This document shows positions 33,255 to 41,873 of a stretch of 48,997 bases of DNA, one piece after another. Position 1 is the first letter of the stretch; each line of letters starts with the position of its first letter. This DNA is from Clostridia bacterium (lineage in GTDB: Bacteria; Bacillota; Clostridia; RGIG6154). Where the stretch lies: positions 1 to 48,997 of the forward strand of contig JAGAJK010000017.1 of assembly GCA_017626145.1 (NCBI GenBank), written 5' to 3'. Both the position numbers and the translations under genes were made by a program. A model generated the notes under the pieces. It ran no database searches, was not told the DNA's origin, and saw nothing but the letters and a program-made list of their open reading frames with translations.

Positions 33255-33881
33255 TCAGAATTTATTAAAATAATAGCTGATATACGGATTATGTCTTGAC
33301 TCAAAACCAATTGTTGTAGAATCTCCATGCCCTGTAAGAACTATTAATTTTTCATCAAGCTTTAGTATTTTATTTACAAAGGTTTCTTTCATCTGTTGCG
33401 GTGAACCTCCGTCAAGGTCAGTTCTTCCTATACTCTGATTAAACAGCAGATCCCCTGCAATCATATACTTGTCAGAAAAATAACACACAGAGCCTTGAGA
33501 ATGACCGGGAGTTTCCATTACGGTAAATTTCATATCCGCTAGTTCAATAACATCACCCTCAGACACAAATTTTACCATCTCAGAAGGAATTTCACCTTTC
33601 ATATAATACACGGATTCAATTTCACCGGTTGTTCTGTCATAATCCTTTTCTGATACGTAAACGGGCAGATTAAGCTTTCCGGATAATTCACTACATGCTC
33701 CTATATGGTCAAAATGTGTATGAGTAAGAAAGATAGCCAAAGGAGTAAGGTTCATATTTTCAATAGTTGTAATTATCTTTTCCGCCTCATCACCCGGGTC
33801 AACTATAACACAGTTACCGTTTTCATACATTATATGACAGTTTTCCCCAAGCATTCCGGTTACTACTGTTTTGTATTCCAT
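33255..33881 (-). CDS. MBL-fold hydrolase, glyoxalase II-like (YcbL type)
   Basis: 208 residues, the compact glyoxalase-II-like form. Zinc site motifs are THTHFDHIGAC (about 53-63), ETPGHSQGSVCY (about 123-134), AGDLLF and LTGHGDST. It begins with the family-typical VTGMLGENCHIMY strand. It probably hydrolyses thioesters such as S-lactoyl-thiols; the preferred thiol in this organism is unknown. It is downstream of, and separated from, clpX by a terminator. Confidence 0.85.
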   Translation of the reverse strand: MEYKTVVTGMLGENCHIMYENGNCVIVDPGDEAEKIITTIENMNLTPLAIFLTHTHFDHIGACSELSGKLNLPVYVSEKDYDRTTGEIESVYYMKGEIPSEMVKFVSEGDVIELADMKFTVMETPGHSQGSVCYFSDKYMIAGDLLFNQSIGRTDLDGGSPQQMKETFVNKILKLDEKLIVLTGHGDSTTIGFESRHNPYISYYFNKF

Positions 33882-33899
33882 ATATAATCTCCTTTTTTC

Positions 33900-33925
33900 A
33901 AAAAGAGGGCAATTGCCCTCTTTTT
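33900..33925 (-). terminator. Terminator of the thrC-clpX operon
   Basis: AAAAAGAGGGC-aatt-GCCCTCTTTTT. The stem overlaps the clpX stop codon (33924-33926), so the operon ends directly at the end of translation. Confidence 0.85.
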
Positions 33926-35177
33926 ATGCAGTTTCCTGATTTTCGCCAAATATTATTTCCGGTTTTGCTCCGTTGTTGATAACATCGGCTGTAACAATGC
34001 ATTTTTTAACATTTTCCATAGATGGTAATTCAAACATTATATCAGTCATAGCCTTTTCAATTATAGCTCTTAAGCCTCTTGCTCCGGTTTTTCTTGCAAT
34101 TGCTTTTTCTGCAATCGCAATTAATGCATCCTCTTTGAATTCCAGCTCACAGCCATCGATTTCGAACAACTTTTTATATTGCTTTACAAGTGAATTCTTA
34201 GGCTCTGTCAGAATTCTTATAAGAGAATCCTTATCAAGCTGATTAAGAGCAACTGTAACAGGAAGTCTGCCAATAAATTCAGGTATAAGACCGAATTTAA
34301 GTAAATCCTCTGCCTCTACATTCTGATAGCAAGCATCAATAGACTCTTCCTTAACAGACTTAACCATCGGGCCGAAGCCTAATATATTATTTCCCATTCT
34401 CTTCTTTACAATGCCGTCAATACCGTCAAAAGCACCACCGCATATAAAAAGAATATTTGATGTATCAATCTGGATAAACTCCTGATGCGGATGCTTTCTT
34501 CCACCCTGAGGCGGAACAGAAGCAACTGTACCTTCAAGAATTTTAAGAAGTGCCTGCTGAACCCCCTCGCCGCTTACATCTCTTGTAATGGAAGGATTCT
34601 CAGACTTACGGGAAATTTTATCAATTTCGTCAACATAAATAATTCCGCGTTCCGCAAGCTTAACATCATAATCAGCCGCCTGAATTAATTTCAAAAGAAT
34701 ATTTTCAACGTCTTCACCTACATAACCGGCTTCGGTAAGGCTTGTTGCGTCTGCAATAGCAAAAGGAACATCTAAAATCTTTGCAAGAGTTGATGCAAGA
34801 AGAGTTTTACCCGAACCGGTAGGTCCTATAAGCAAAATATTACTTTTCTGAATTTCCACATCGTCAAGCTCAATATCGCTGTAGGTTCTTTTATAGTGAT
34901 TATAAACAGCAACGGACAATGCTTTTTTTGCATCCTCCTGCCCTACTACATAATCAGACAGATGCTTCATTATTTCAGCAGGCTTTGGTATGCCTTCCGA
35001 TATATCGGCATTTTCGTCGAATATATTCTCTTCCTCTTTTTCGTAAAGGATATCAGAGCAAAGGTCTATACACTCGTTACAAATATAAACCCCGGGTCCG
35101 GCGATAATACGCTCAACCTGACTCTGAAGCTTTCCGCAGAACGAGCATTTTATAATGTTGTTGTCTTCATTAGACAT
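33924..35177 (-). CDS. clpX: ATP-dependent protease ATPase subunit ClpX
   Basis: 417 residues. The N-terminal zinc-binding domain has CSFCGK and CNECIDLC. The AAA+ core has Walker A GPTGSGKT, pore loop GYVGED, Walker [10 protein letters not shown], the RKH loop GGRKHPHQ, the ClpP-docking loop in NNILGFGP, and sensor 2 GARGLRAI. It unfolds tagged substrates for ClpP. It is the last gene of the thrC-phosphoesterase-tig-clpP-clpX series, 80 bp after clpP. Confidence 0.98.
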   Translation of the reverse strand: MSNEDNNIIKCSFCGKLQSQVERIIAGPGVYICNECIDLCSDILYEKEEENIFDENADISEGIPKPAEIMKHLSDYVVGQEDAKKALSVAVYNHYKRTYSDIELDDVEIQKSNILLIGPTGSGKTLLASTLAKILDVPFAIADATSLTEAGYVGEDVENILLKLIQAADYDVKLAERGIIYVDEIDKISRKSENPSITRDVSGEGVQQALLKILEGTVASVPPQGGRKHPHQEFIQIDTSNILFICGGAFDGIDGIVKKRMGNNILGFGPMVKSVKEESIDACYQNVEAEDLLKFGLIPEFIGRLPVTVALNQLDKDSLIRILTEPKNSLVKQYKKLFEIDGCELEFKEDALIAIAEKAIARKTGARGLRAIIEKAMTDIMFELPSMENVKKCIVTADVINNGAKPEIIFGENQETA

Positions 35178-35214
35178 TTATTAAGCCACCTTTCCGATTC
35201 TTCGTTTAAAACAG

Positions 35215-35244
35215 ATTTTGCCTGCAAAAATTTGCAAGCAAAAT
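35215..35244 (-). promoter_or_regulatory. Hairpin in the clpP-clpX intergenic region
   Basis: ATTTTGC and TGCAA segments pair with TTGCA and GCAAAAT with one mismatch, in the 80-bp clpP-clpX gap. There is no U-tract directly after it. It may set relative expression or RNA processing between the two genes. Confidence 0.4.
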
Positions 35245-35257
35245 TTGTTTATAAAAA

Positions 35258-35839
35258 TTATCTGTGTTCAATAACTTTATCAATCAAACCATATTCAAGA
35301 GCTTCCTGAGCAGTCATAAAATTATCTCTGTCGGTATCTCTGCAAATGACATCAAGAGGCTTACCTGTTCTTTCACTTAAGATTTTATTAAGGTTATCCT
35401 TAATTCTCAAGATATGTTCAGCCTGAATCTTAATATCAGATGCCTGACCCTGTGCTCCGCCAAGTGGCTGATGAATCATAATTTCACTGTTTGGAAGTGC
35501 GATTCTCTTACCCTTTGTACCTGCCGCCAGCAAAAATGCACCCATTGAAGCTGCCATACCTATACAAATTGTAGAAACATCACATTTGATATACTGCATT
35601 GTATCGTAAATCGCCATACCTGCAGTAACCGAACCGCCCGGACTGTTTATATAAAGACTTATATCCTTATCAGGATCCGCTCCTTCAAGAAAGAGTAGCT
35701 GTGCCACAACTAAGCTTGCTGTTGCATCCGTAACCTGCTCTCCGAGAAAAATTATTCTGTCATTAAGCAAACGTGAAAAAATATCATAGCTTCTTTCGCC
35801 TCTGCCTGTCTGTTCTACTACCATTGGTACTAAACTCAT
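35258..35839 (-). CDS. clpP: ATP-dependent Clp protease proteolytic subunit
   Basis: 193 residues. Serine protease with catalytic Ser in [14 protein letters not shown] (about 97), His in [12 protein letters not shown] (about 122) and Asp in [18 protein letters not shown] (about 171). It forms the 14-mer degraded-protein chamber with ClpX. The start at ATG 35839 has AGGAGG 7 nt upstream; the adjacent in-frame GTG (35842) is only 4 nt from it. Confidence 0.98.
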   Translation of the reverse strand: MSLVPMVVEQTGRGERSYDIFSRLLNDRIIFLGEQVTDATASLVVAQLLFLEGADPDKDISLYINSPGGSVTAGMAIYDTMQYIKCDVSTICIGMAASMGAFLLAAGTKGKRIALPNSEIMIHQPLGGAQGQASDIKIQAEHILRIKDNLNKILSERTGKPLDVICRDTDRDNFMTAQEALEYGLIDKVIEHR

Positions 35840-35875
35840 CACAATACCTCCTATGCTGATAAATTTATTATTTTA

Positions 35876-37363
35876 TTAGTCTTCCTTCTTTTCTGCAGCT
35901 TTCTTTGTTGTTGTCTTCTTAGCTGTTGTTTTTGCTGCAGTTTCTTTCTTTGCGGTTGTTGTTTTTTTAGCAGTTGTTTTCTTTGCAGGCTCTTTGTCGT
36001 CGCTTGCTTTCTTTGTTGTTGTCTTCTTAGCTGCAGGCTTCTTTTCTTCAGCCTTTTCTTCCTTCTTTTCTGCTTCCTTTACAACATTTGCGTTTTTAAG
36101 GATAAGTGTAATTGCCTTTTCGATTCTGCAATCCTTCTTGATGTTTTCCTTATCGTTGTCGTTTAAGTTTTCTTTTGCTTTTTCAAGCTCCATACCGTAA
36201 GCTTTAGCCATTTCTTCAATCTTGGCATCAAGTTCTTTTTCTGTTACTTTAATCTTTTCAAGATCAGCAACCTTTTCAAGAGCGAGTGTGCACTTTACAG
36301 AATGTTCAGCCTGAGCTTTGAACTGTGTTCTTAACACATCTTCAGTCATACCTGTATATTTCATATACATTTCCATATTCATACCCTGCTGATAAAGACG
36401 CATTTCCATATCTCTTAAAAGGCTGTCAATTCTTGCTTCAATCATTCCGTTTGGAATGTCAACTGTTGTAACTTCAACGAGCTTTTCAACTGCTTCGTTT
36501 TCCATTTCATTCTTAGCTCTCTTAGCATTTGAATCGTTAATCTTTGCTTTAATATCCTTCTTAAGATCAGCAAGTGTATCAAATTCACTTACGTCCTTTG
36601 CAAATTCATCATCAAGTGCAGGAAGCTCTTTAAATTTAATCTGGTTTACCTTTACTTTGAAGAGTGCTGCCTTACCCTTTAATTCTTCTGCGTGATATTC
36701 TTCAGGGAATGTTACGTTTACATCGATTGAGTCGCCTATGTTTGCACCGATAATCTGTTCTTCAAAGCCGGGAATGAATGAACCTGAACCGATAACGAGT
36801 TCATGATTTTCTGCTTTTCCGCCTTCGAATGCTACACCGTCAACAAAGCCTTCAAAATCGATAACAGCTGTATCACCTTTTTTAACAGCTCTGTCTTCAA
36901 CAGTAATCATTCTTGAATTTCTTTCTCTCATTCTTTCAAGCTCAGCTTTAACATCGTCAGCTGTTGCAGTATACTTCTTTTCTACAACTTCAAGACCCTT
37001 GTATTCGCCAACCTCAACATCAGGTGTTACGTCAACCTTAACTGTTAAAACCAAATCCTTACCTTCGCCTACCTGCTTGATATCAACTTCAGGTCTGTCA
37101 ACAGGTTCAATCTTAAGCTCTGCAATTGCTGCTTCATATTCTTCAGGGAATACGAAGTTAATTGCATCATCATAGAAGATTGCTTCTGTGTAAATCTTTT
37201 CAATATATTTTCTTGGTGCTTTACCCTTTCTGAATCCAGGGATGTTAATCTGCTTTACATTCTTTATGTATGATTTCTGCATTCCCTTTTCAAAATTCTC
37301 TGCTGATACAGTCATTTCAAATTCAACTGTATAGCCTTCTTTTTTAGTAAAACTTACGCTCAT
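35876..37363 (-). CDS. tig: Trigger factor with long Lys/Ala/Thr-rich tail
   Basis: 495 residues, against about 430 usual. The N-terminal ribosome-binding domain contains the signature GFRKGKAPR (about 44-52), the FKBP-like PPIase domain covers about 155-245 (VIDFEGFVDGVAFEGG), and the chaperone helical domain follows. The last ~65 residues are a low-complexity run of K, A, T and E with repeated AKKTT units and no fold, resembling basic tails of nucleic-acid-binding proteins. GGAGG precedes the ATG by 8 nt. It is upstream of clpP/clpX, the usual order tig-clpP-clpX. Confidence 0.96.
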   Translation of the reverse strand: MSVSFTKKEGYTVEFEMTVSAENFEKGMQKSYIKNVKQINIPGFRKGKAPRKYIEKIYTEAIFYDDAINFVFPEEYEAAIAELKIEPVDRPEVDIKQVGEGKDLVLTVKVDVTPDVEVGEYKGLEVVEKKYTATADDVKAELERMRERNSRMITVEDRAVKKGDTAVIDFEGFVDGVAFEGGKAENHELVIGSGSFIPGFEEQIIGANIGDSIDVNVTFPEEYHAEELKGKAALFKVKVNQIKFKELPALDDEFAKDVSEFDTLADLKKDIKAKINDSNAKRAKNEMENEAVEKLVEVTTVDIPNGMIEARIDSLLRDMEMRLYQQGMNMEMYMKYTGMTEDVLRTQFKAQAEHSVKCTLALEKVADLEKIKVTEKELDAKIEEMAKAYGMELEKAKENLNDNDKENIKKDCRIEKAITLILKNANVVKEAEKKEEKAEEKKPAAKKTTTKKASDDKEPAKKTTAKKTTTAKKETAAKTTAKKTTTKKAAEKKED

Positions 37364-37414
37364 TTTTTATTCCTCCGTTAATTATATTTGAGTTTTAAAA
37401 TTTTATGTGTTTAG

Positions 37415-38095
37415 TTACGCTATTTTAACAGGCATAAAATCAAGAAAATCTGCCGAAACGAGTTTATATTCAACTCCGTCTATATTCTCATTTATACACT
37501 TTTTATGCCCTTCTGCGTGAAGGTGTCCGTATATACACACCTTTACGTTATATTTTTCAAGCAGTTCCTTAATATCAGGATACAGCCTGAGGCTTTTGTC
37601 AAAAGGCGGATAGTGAAGCATAGCAATTATAGGCTTTCCTAATTCAGCTCCCTGAGCCAGCGAAAGATTTAATCTTATACATTCGCGGTTCTGCAGCTTT
37701 TCTTCTACGCTTAAATCGTATCCTTTTGCCGAGCAAATCACATAATCTCCTGCATCAAAGCAGGTATTATGAAGAAACTGAACGGTTGAAAACTCATTTT
37801 CTTTTATAAATTCATTAAGCTTATTTAAAGTTTCCCACCAGTAATCATGATTGCCCTTTGATATTAATTTTAACCCATTCAGTTCATCAATAAACCTGAA
37901 ATCCTGTACTGCGCTCTGCAGATAGGTTGCCCACGATACATCGCCCGGTATGAGCACTATATCGCTTTTCTCAACAACCTCATTCCATTGAAACTTCATT
38001 TTCTCCTCATAGTCTGCCCAGACATTTCCAAATTTATTCATTGGTTTTTCTGTCTGAAAGGATAAATGAAGGTCGCTTATTGCATATATTGACAT
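37415..38095 (-). CDS. Calcineurin-like metallophosphoesterase
   Basis: 226 residues. Dinuclear metal motifs in order: ISDLHLS (D-x-H, about 6-12), IPGDVSWA (GD), SKGNHDYWW (GNHD, about 79-87), MLHYPPFD and IYGHLHAEGH (GHxH). It belongs to the YkuE-like/UCP033094 phosphoesterases of Firmicutes; the substrate is unknown. It is cytosolic. It begins one base after the thrC stop and lacks its own strong Shine-Dalgarno, so it is coupled to thrC. Confidence 0.85.
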   Translation of the reverse strand: MSIYAISDLHLSFQTEKPMNKFGNVWADYEEKMKFQWNEVVEKSDIVLIPGDVSWATYLQSAVQDFRFIDELNGLKLISKGNHDYWWETLNKLNEFIKENEFSTVQFLHNTCFDAGDYVICSAKGYDLSVEEKLQNRECIRLNLSLAQGAELGKPIIAMLHYPPFDKSLRLYPDIKELLEKYNVKVCIYGHLHAEGHKKCINENIDGVEYKLVSADFLDFMPVKIA

Positions 38096-38096
38096 A

Positions 38097-39599
38097 CTAC
38101 AGTCTTAAAAAGTCCTTTACCATTTGCTGCATCTCATCCTTTTCACAGGTTATGTCAAAAAGAACTGTTTTTGTTTTAAGCTCTGCAAGTGACTTTGGTA
38201 TTTCTTCGCCTGAAATCTCTGAAAGCTTATCGAGAATTTCAAACTCGTCCATACCGTCTCCGTAACACTCGTCATTTTTAATTGCCTGCATTACACTCTT
38301 GCTGAACTTAAACGGACTTGCAGTTGAAGCAATAACGGTTTTAGTTTCGTCGCCTGTTTCTTTTACATATTTTTCCTGTACAGAAACTGCAACAGCTGTA
38401 TGGGTATCAATTACATAATCATACTTTTCTTTAATCTCTCTGATGGTTGCTTTGGTTTCAGAATCGTCTGCAAAGCCGCCCCACATAACAGATTCGATTT
38501 TTTCCTTTATTGTATCGCTTACCTCGTATTTTCCTTCTTCCTTCAGAGCCTGCATATAAGAATTAACCTCATCTGCATTGTTACCTGAAAGGATATACAG
38601 GAATCTTTCAAGATTGCTTGAAATAAGAATATCCATAGAAGGAGAAATTGTAAGATTGAATTTTCTGTTTCTGTCGTAAATACCGGTCTTTATAAAATCG
38701 GTAAGAACGTTGTTGCTGTTCGATGAACAGATAAGCTTGTTAATTGGCAGACCCATCTGCTTTGCATAAAATGCTGCAAGGATATTACCAAAGTTACCTG
38801 TTGGAACATTTACATTTATTTTATCGCCAATTCTGATCTCACCTGCTTTAACCATATCGGCATAAGCTGAAAAATAATAAACGATCTGTGGAACGAGTCT
38901 GCCCCAGTTTATTGAATTGGCTGATGAAAGCGAGAAATTATGATTATTGGTAAGTGTGTTAAACTTTTCATCAGTAAACATCTGTTTAACACCGTTCTGT
39001 GCATCATCAAAATTACCCTTCACTGCCGAAACGTTTACATTATTACCTGACTGAGTAATCATCTGCAGCTTCTGAACCTTACTTACACCCTCCTGAGGGT
39101 AGAATACATTGATTCTTGTTCCTGCAACATCTGCAAAGCCTTCAAGAGCAGCTTTTCCTGTATCCCCCGATGTGGCAACAAGAATAACTATTTCTTTATC
39201 AATTTTATTCTTCTTAAGTGATGTTACCAAAAGATGCGGCAAAATCTGAAGTGCCATATCCTTGAATGCACAGGTAGGTCCGTGCCAGAGCTCAAGAATA
39301 TAACTGCTGTTATTAAGCTTATAAATGGGAGCGATAGAATCTGTACCAAACTTTTCCTTGGTATATGCTGAATTTACACAGTTATCTATCTCATCCTCTG
39401 TAAAGTCGGTTAAAAATCTGCTGAGAATATACTTTGCACGTTCTCTGTAGTTCATTTCCGACAGTTTACCTATTTCCTCAAAATTTACAAAAGGTATTGT
39501 ATCGGGAACAAACAAACCACCCTCGGGTGATAATCCTTTAATGATAGCTTTCGTTGATGTGTAGCTTATTTTATTATCTCTTGTACTCGAGTAATTCAT
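38097..39599 (-). CDS. thrC: Threonine synthase
   Basis: 500 residues, the long (class 2) PLP enzyme forming threonine from O-phosphohomoserine. The N-terminal SPEGGLFVPDTIP, the PLP lysine in GPTCAFKDMALQ (about 113), ATSGDTGKAALEGF and the phosphate-binding PTGNFGNILAA are intact. GGGAGG precedes the ATG. It heads the operon containing tig-clpP-clpX. No T-box or Thr attenuator is visible in the short leader. Confidence 0.96.
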   Translation of the reverse strand: MNYSSTRDNKISYTSTKAIIKGLSPEGGLFVPDTIPFVNFEEIGKLSEMNYRERAKYILSRFLTDFTEDEIDNCVNSAYTKEKFGTDSIAPIYKLNNSSYILELWHGPTCAFKDMALQILPHLLVTSLKKNKIDKEIVILVATSGDTGKAALEGFADVAGTRINVFYPQEGVSKVQKLQMITQSGNNVNVSAVKGNFDDAQNGVKQMFTDEKFNTLTNNHNFSLSSANSINWGRLVPQIVYYFSAYADMVKAGEIRIGDKINVNVPTGNFGNILAAFYAKQMGLPINKLICSSNSNNVLTDFIKTGIYDRNRKFNLTISPSMDILISSNLERFLYILSGNNADEVNSYMQALKEEGKYEVSDTIKEKIESVMWGGFADDSETKATIREIKEKYDYVIDTHTAVAVSVQEKYVKETGDETKTVIASTASPFKFSKSVMQAIKNDECYGDGMDEFEILDKLSEISGEEIPKSLAELKTKTVLFDITCEKDEMQQMVKDFLRL

Positions 39600-39630
39600 G
39601 TTTTCCTCCCAATAAGTATTTATCTTATTT

Positions 39631-39659
39631 ATAATACACTAAAATTCCAAAAAAATCAA
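39631..39659 (-). promoter_or_regulatory. Promoter of the thrC operon
   Basis: TTGATT (39654-39659), 17-bp spacer and TATTAT (39631-39636) on the minus strand, about 25 nt of leader. Confidence 0.55.
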
Positions 39660-39698
39660 GTTTTTTTCGATATTATTATTCATTATTTTAAAATACAG

Positions 39699-39727
39699 TT
39701 GAAAATTGCATTGAAATATGTTACAAT
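39699..39727 (+). promoter_or_regulatory. Promoter of the lacI-type gene
   Basis: TTGAAA (39699-39704), 17-bp spacer and TACAAT (39722-39727). Confidence 0.6.
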
Positions 39728-39731
39728 ACAA

Positions 39732-39749
39732 AATGTAAACCATTACATT
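39732..39749 (+). promoter_or_regulatory. Likely LacI-family operator
   Basis: Perfect 7-bp arms AATGTAA / TTACATT separated by ACCA, starting five bases after the -10 box, so bound repressor would block initiation. The size and symmetry match LacI-family operators. It implies self-repression of the lacI-isomerase pair. Confidence 0.6.
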
Positions 39750-39767
39750 ATTGTTGTGGAGGGATTT

Positions 39768-40760
39768 ATGAACATATCCGATGTTGCAAAAAAAGCAGGA
39801 GTTTCCGTTGCAACTGTATCGAGAGTTTTAAACAACAGCTCCTCGGTTACGCAAAAAACTGTAAAAAAGGTTCAGGATGCAATTGACACTCTTAACTACA
39901 AGCCAAATATTGCAGGCAGAAACCTGAGAATCAACAAAACCAACAACATACTTGTTATAGTAAATTCTCTTGTTAATACATTTTTTTCAAAACTTATAAA
40001 AGGTATTGAAGATACTGCTTTTGAAAAAGGCTACAATGTTTTAATATGCACCACAGACAACAGTCCGGAAAAAATGATGCACTATCTCGATCTTCTTGGT
40101 AAAAAGCTTGCTGATGGTGCCATACTTCTTGGAATAGAGGCTGACGGTGCGAATAAGGCGAGAATAAGAAAGATTTCAGAATCCGTTCCTCTGGTTCAAT
40201 GTTCTGAAAGGATTGACGATTCTATTCCCTACATTGCAATCAACAGCTTTAAAGCAATGTATGATGTTACGGATGCTTTAATAAAATCAGGCAGAAAAAG
40301 GATTCTGTACATAAGTGCTGATAACTCTTTGTTTTCAACTGAGCAACGTTTTGACGGCTACAAAACCGCACTTTCCGATAACGGCATAAAATTTGATTCA
40401 AAGCTTGTTATATACGGAAACTACGGTTACAGAACAGCCCTACAAATAACTGACAATTTTCTTAAGAAAAAGATTAAGATTGATGCTGTTGCAGCTGTCG
40501 GCGACAGAATGGCTTACGGAGCACTCAACGCACTTAAAAATAATGGTTTTAAAATTCCCGAAGATATTTCTGTTTTCGGATTTGATAACATAGACTTATG
40601 TCATATGTCATCACCTACCCTTTCGTCGGTTAACCAGAATCAGCAAATTATTGGCTCAAAAGCTATGGAAACATTATTTGCTATGATAAATGATGAACCT
40701 TACGAAATGGAAACAATTACGGATTACGAATTAATTTTTCGTGAATCCACAAACATATAA
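39768..40760 (+). CDS. LacI-family transcriptional regulator
   Basis: 330 residues. The N-terminal HTH is MNISDVAKKAGVSVATVSRV and continues into LN with the hinge helix (about 48-58), followed by a periplasmic-binding-protein-like sensor domain with VAAVGDRMAYGAL and FGFDNIDLCHM. The start at 39768 follows GGAGGG; an upstream ATG at 39699 overlaps the promoter. It is 16 bp upstream of the TIM-barrel gene, which it probably controls together with itself. The effector is probably a sugar or sugar phosphate; which one is not evident. Confidence 0.93.
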   Translation: MNISDVAKKAGVSVATVSRVLNNSSSVTQKTVKKVQDAIDTLNYKPNIAGRNLRINKTNNILVIVNSLVNTFFSKLIKGIEDTAFEKGYNVLICTTDNSPEKMMHYLDLLGKKLADGAILLGIEADGANKARIRKISESVPLVQCSERIDDSIPYIAINSFKAMYDVTDALIKSGRKRILYISADNSLFSTEQRFDGYKTALSDNGIKFDSKLVIYGNYGYRTALQITDNFLKKKIKIDAVAAVGDRMAYGALNALKNNGFKIPEDISVFGFDNIDLCHMSSPTLSSVNQNQQIIGSKAMETLFAMINDEPYEMETITDYELIFRESTNI

Positions 40761-40775
40761 AAGGAGGAATTTGTT

Positions 40776-41741
40776 ATGAAATTAGGTGTATTTACACCCG
40801 CAGTACAAAATATGAGTCTTGAGGAGGCTGTAAAATATTTAAAGTCAATAGGGGTTGAAACTCTCGAAATCGGTGCAGGCGGATTCCCGGGAAAAGCACA
40901 TCTTAACCCTGAGATTCTTCTTGCTGACGACAGCAAAATTGAAGAAGTTAAACGCATTATGAAAGACAACGAAATGGAAATTTGTGCTTTATCCTGTCAC
41001 GGTAACGCTGTTCACCCTGATAAAGCAATCGCAAAAACTTTCCACGATGATTGGGTAAACACCGTTCTTCTTGCGGAAAAGTTAGGTGTTAACAAAATTA
41101 TTACCTTCTCAGGCTGTCCCGGTGGTTCAAAGGATGACAAAACTCCTAACTGGGTAACCTGTCCATGGCCTGATGACTTTCTCGGAATTCTTGAATATCA
41201 GTGGAATGAAGTTTTAATTCCATACTGGAAAGAACAGGCTGATTTCGCTACAAAACACGGAATTGAAAAAATTGCGTTCGAAATGCATCCCGGTTTTTGT
41301 GTATATAATCCTTACACACTTCTTAAGCTTCGTGATGCAGTAGGTGAAATTATTGGTGCAAACTTCGACCCAAGTCACCTTTACTGGCAGGGCATGGACC
41401 CTTGTGAGGCACTTAAGGAATTAAAGGGCGCTGTTTATCATTTTCACGCAAAGGATACAAGAATTGATGGCGGCAACTGTGCAAAGAACGGTGTTCTTGA
41501 CACTCGTCACTACAGCGAAGTTTTAGACAGAAGCTGGGTATTCCGTACAATCGGGTACGGTCATGCTTATAAGGATTGGAAAGATATGATAAGTATGCTC
41601 AAGACAATCGGCTATGACGATGCCGTATCTATTGAACACGAGGATTCACTTATGTCTCCTAAGGAAGGTCTTGAAAAGGCTGTTTCTTTCTTAAGAGAAA
41701 TTATCATTTCAGAAGATGCAGGAGAAATGTGGTGGGCATAG
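40776..41741 (+). CDS. TIM-barrel sugar phosphate isomerase/epimerase
   Basis: 321 residues of the xylose-isomerase-like AP-endonuclease-2 fold. Metal-binding motifs are ALSCHGNAVHP (His), FEMHPGF (Glu/His), ANFDPSHLYWQG (Asp/His) and HAKDTRID (His/Asp), with SIEHED near the end. Similar proteins epimerise or isomerise keto-sugars, or are inosose-type isomerases. The substrate is unknown, but co-transcription with a LacI-type sensor supports carbohydrate metabolism. Confidence 0.88.
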   Translation: MKLGVFTPAVQNMSLEEAVKYLKSIGVETLEIGAGGFPGKAHLNPEILLADDSKIEEVKRIMKDNEMEICALSCHGNAVHPDKAIAKTFHDDWVNTVLLAEKLGVNKIITFSGCPGGSKDDKTPNWVTCPWPDDFLGILEYQWNEVLIPYWKEQADFATKHGIEKIAFEMHPGFCVYNPYTLLKLRDAVGEIIGANFDPSHLYWQGMDPCEALKELKGAVYHFHAKDTRIDGGNCAKNGVLDTRHYSEVLDRSWVFRTIGYGHAYKDWKDMISMLKTIGYDDAVSIEHEDSLMSPKEGLEKAVSFLREIIISEDAGEMWWA

Positions 41742-41785
41742 GTCCTGGCGGACGGCTATATGCCTTCGGCCTTCGTATATGAAAC

Positions 41786-41830
41786 ATAATTAATCCCGAC
41801 GGACGTAACAACTCCGTCGGGATTAATTAT
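41786..41830 (+). terminator. Terminator of the lacI-isomerase operon
   Basis: A 17-bp perfect stem ATAATTAATCCCGACGG / CCGTCGGGATTAATTAT with an 11-base loop, 45 bp after the stop. A small TATATG/CGTATA hairpin (about 41758-41780) precedes it. Confidence 0.8.
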
Positions 41831-41837
41831 ATTAAAA

Positions 41838-41862
41838 ACAGAGTGCCGAATCGGCACTCTGT
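41838..41862 (-). terminator. Terminator of the SLH protein gene
   Basis: ACAGAGTGCCG / CGGCACTCTGT with a three-base loop, followed on the minus strand by TTTTT, just past the stop at 41874. Confidence 0.88.
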
Positions 41863-41873
41863 CTTATTATTTA

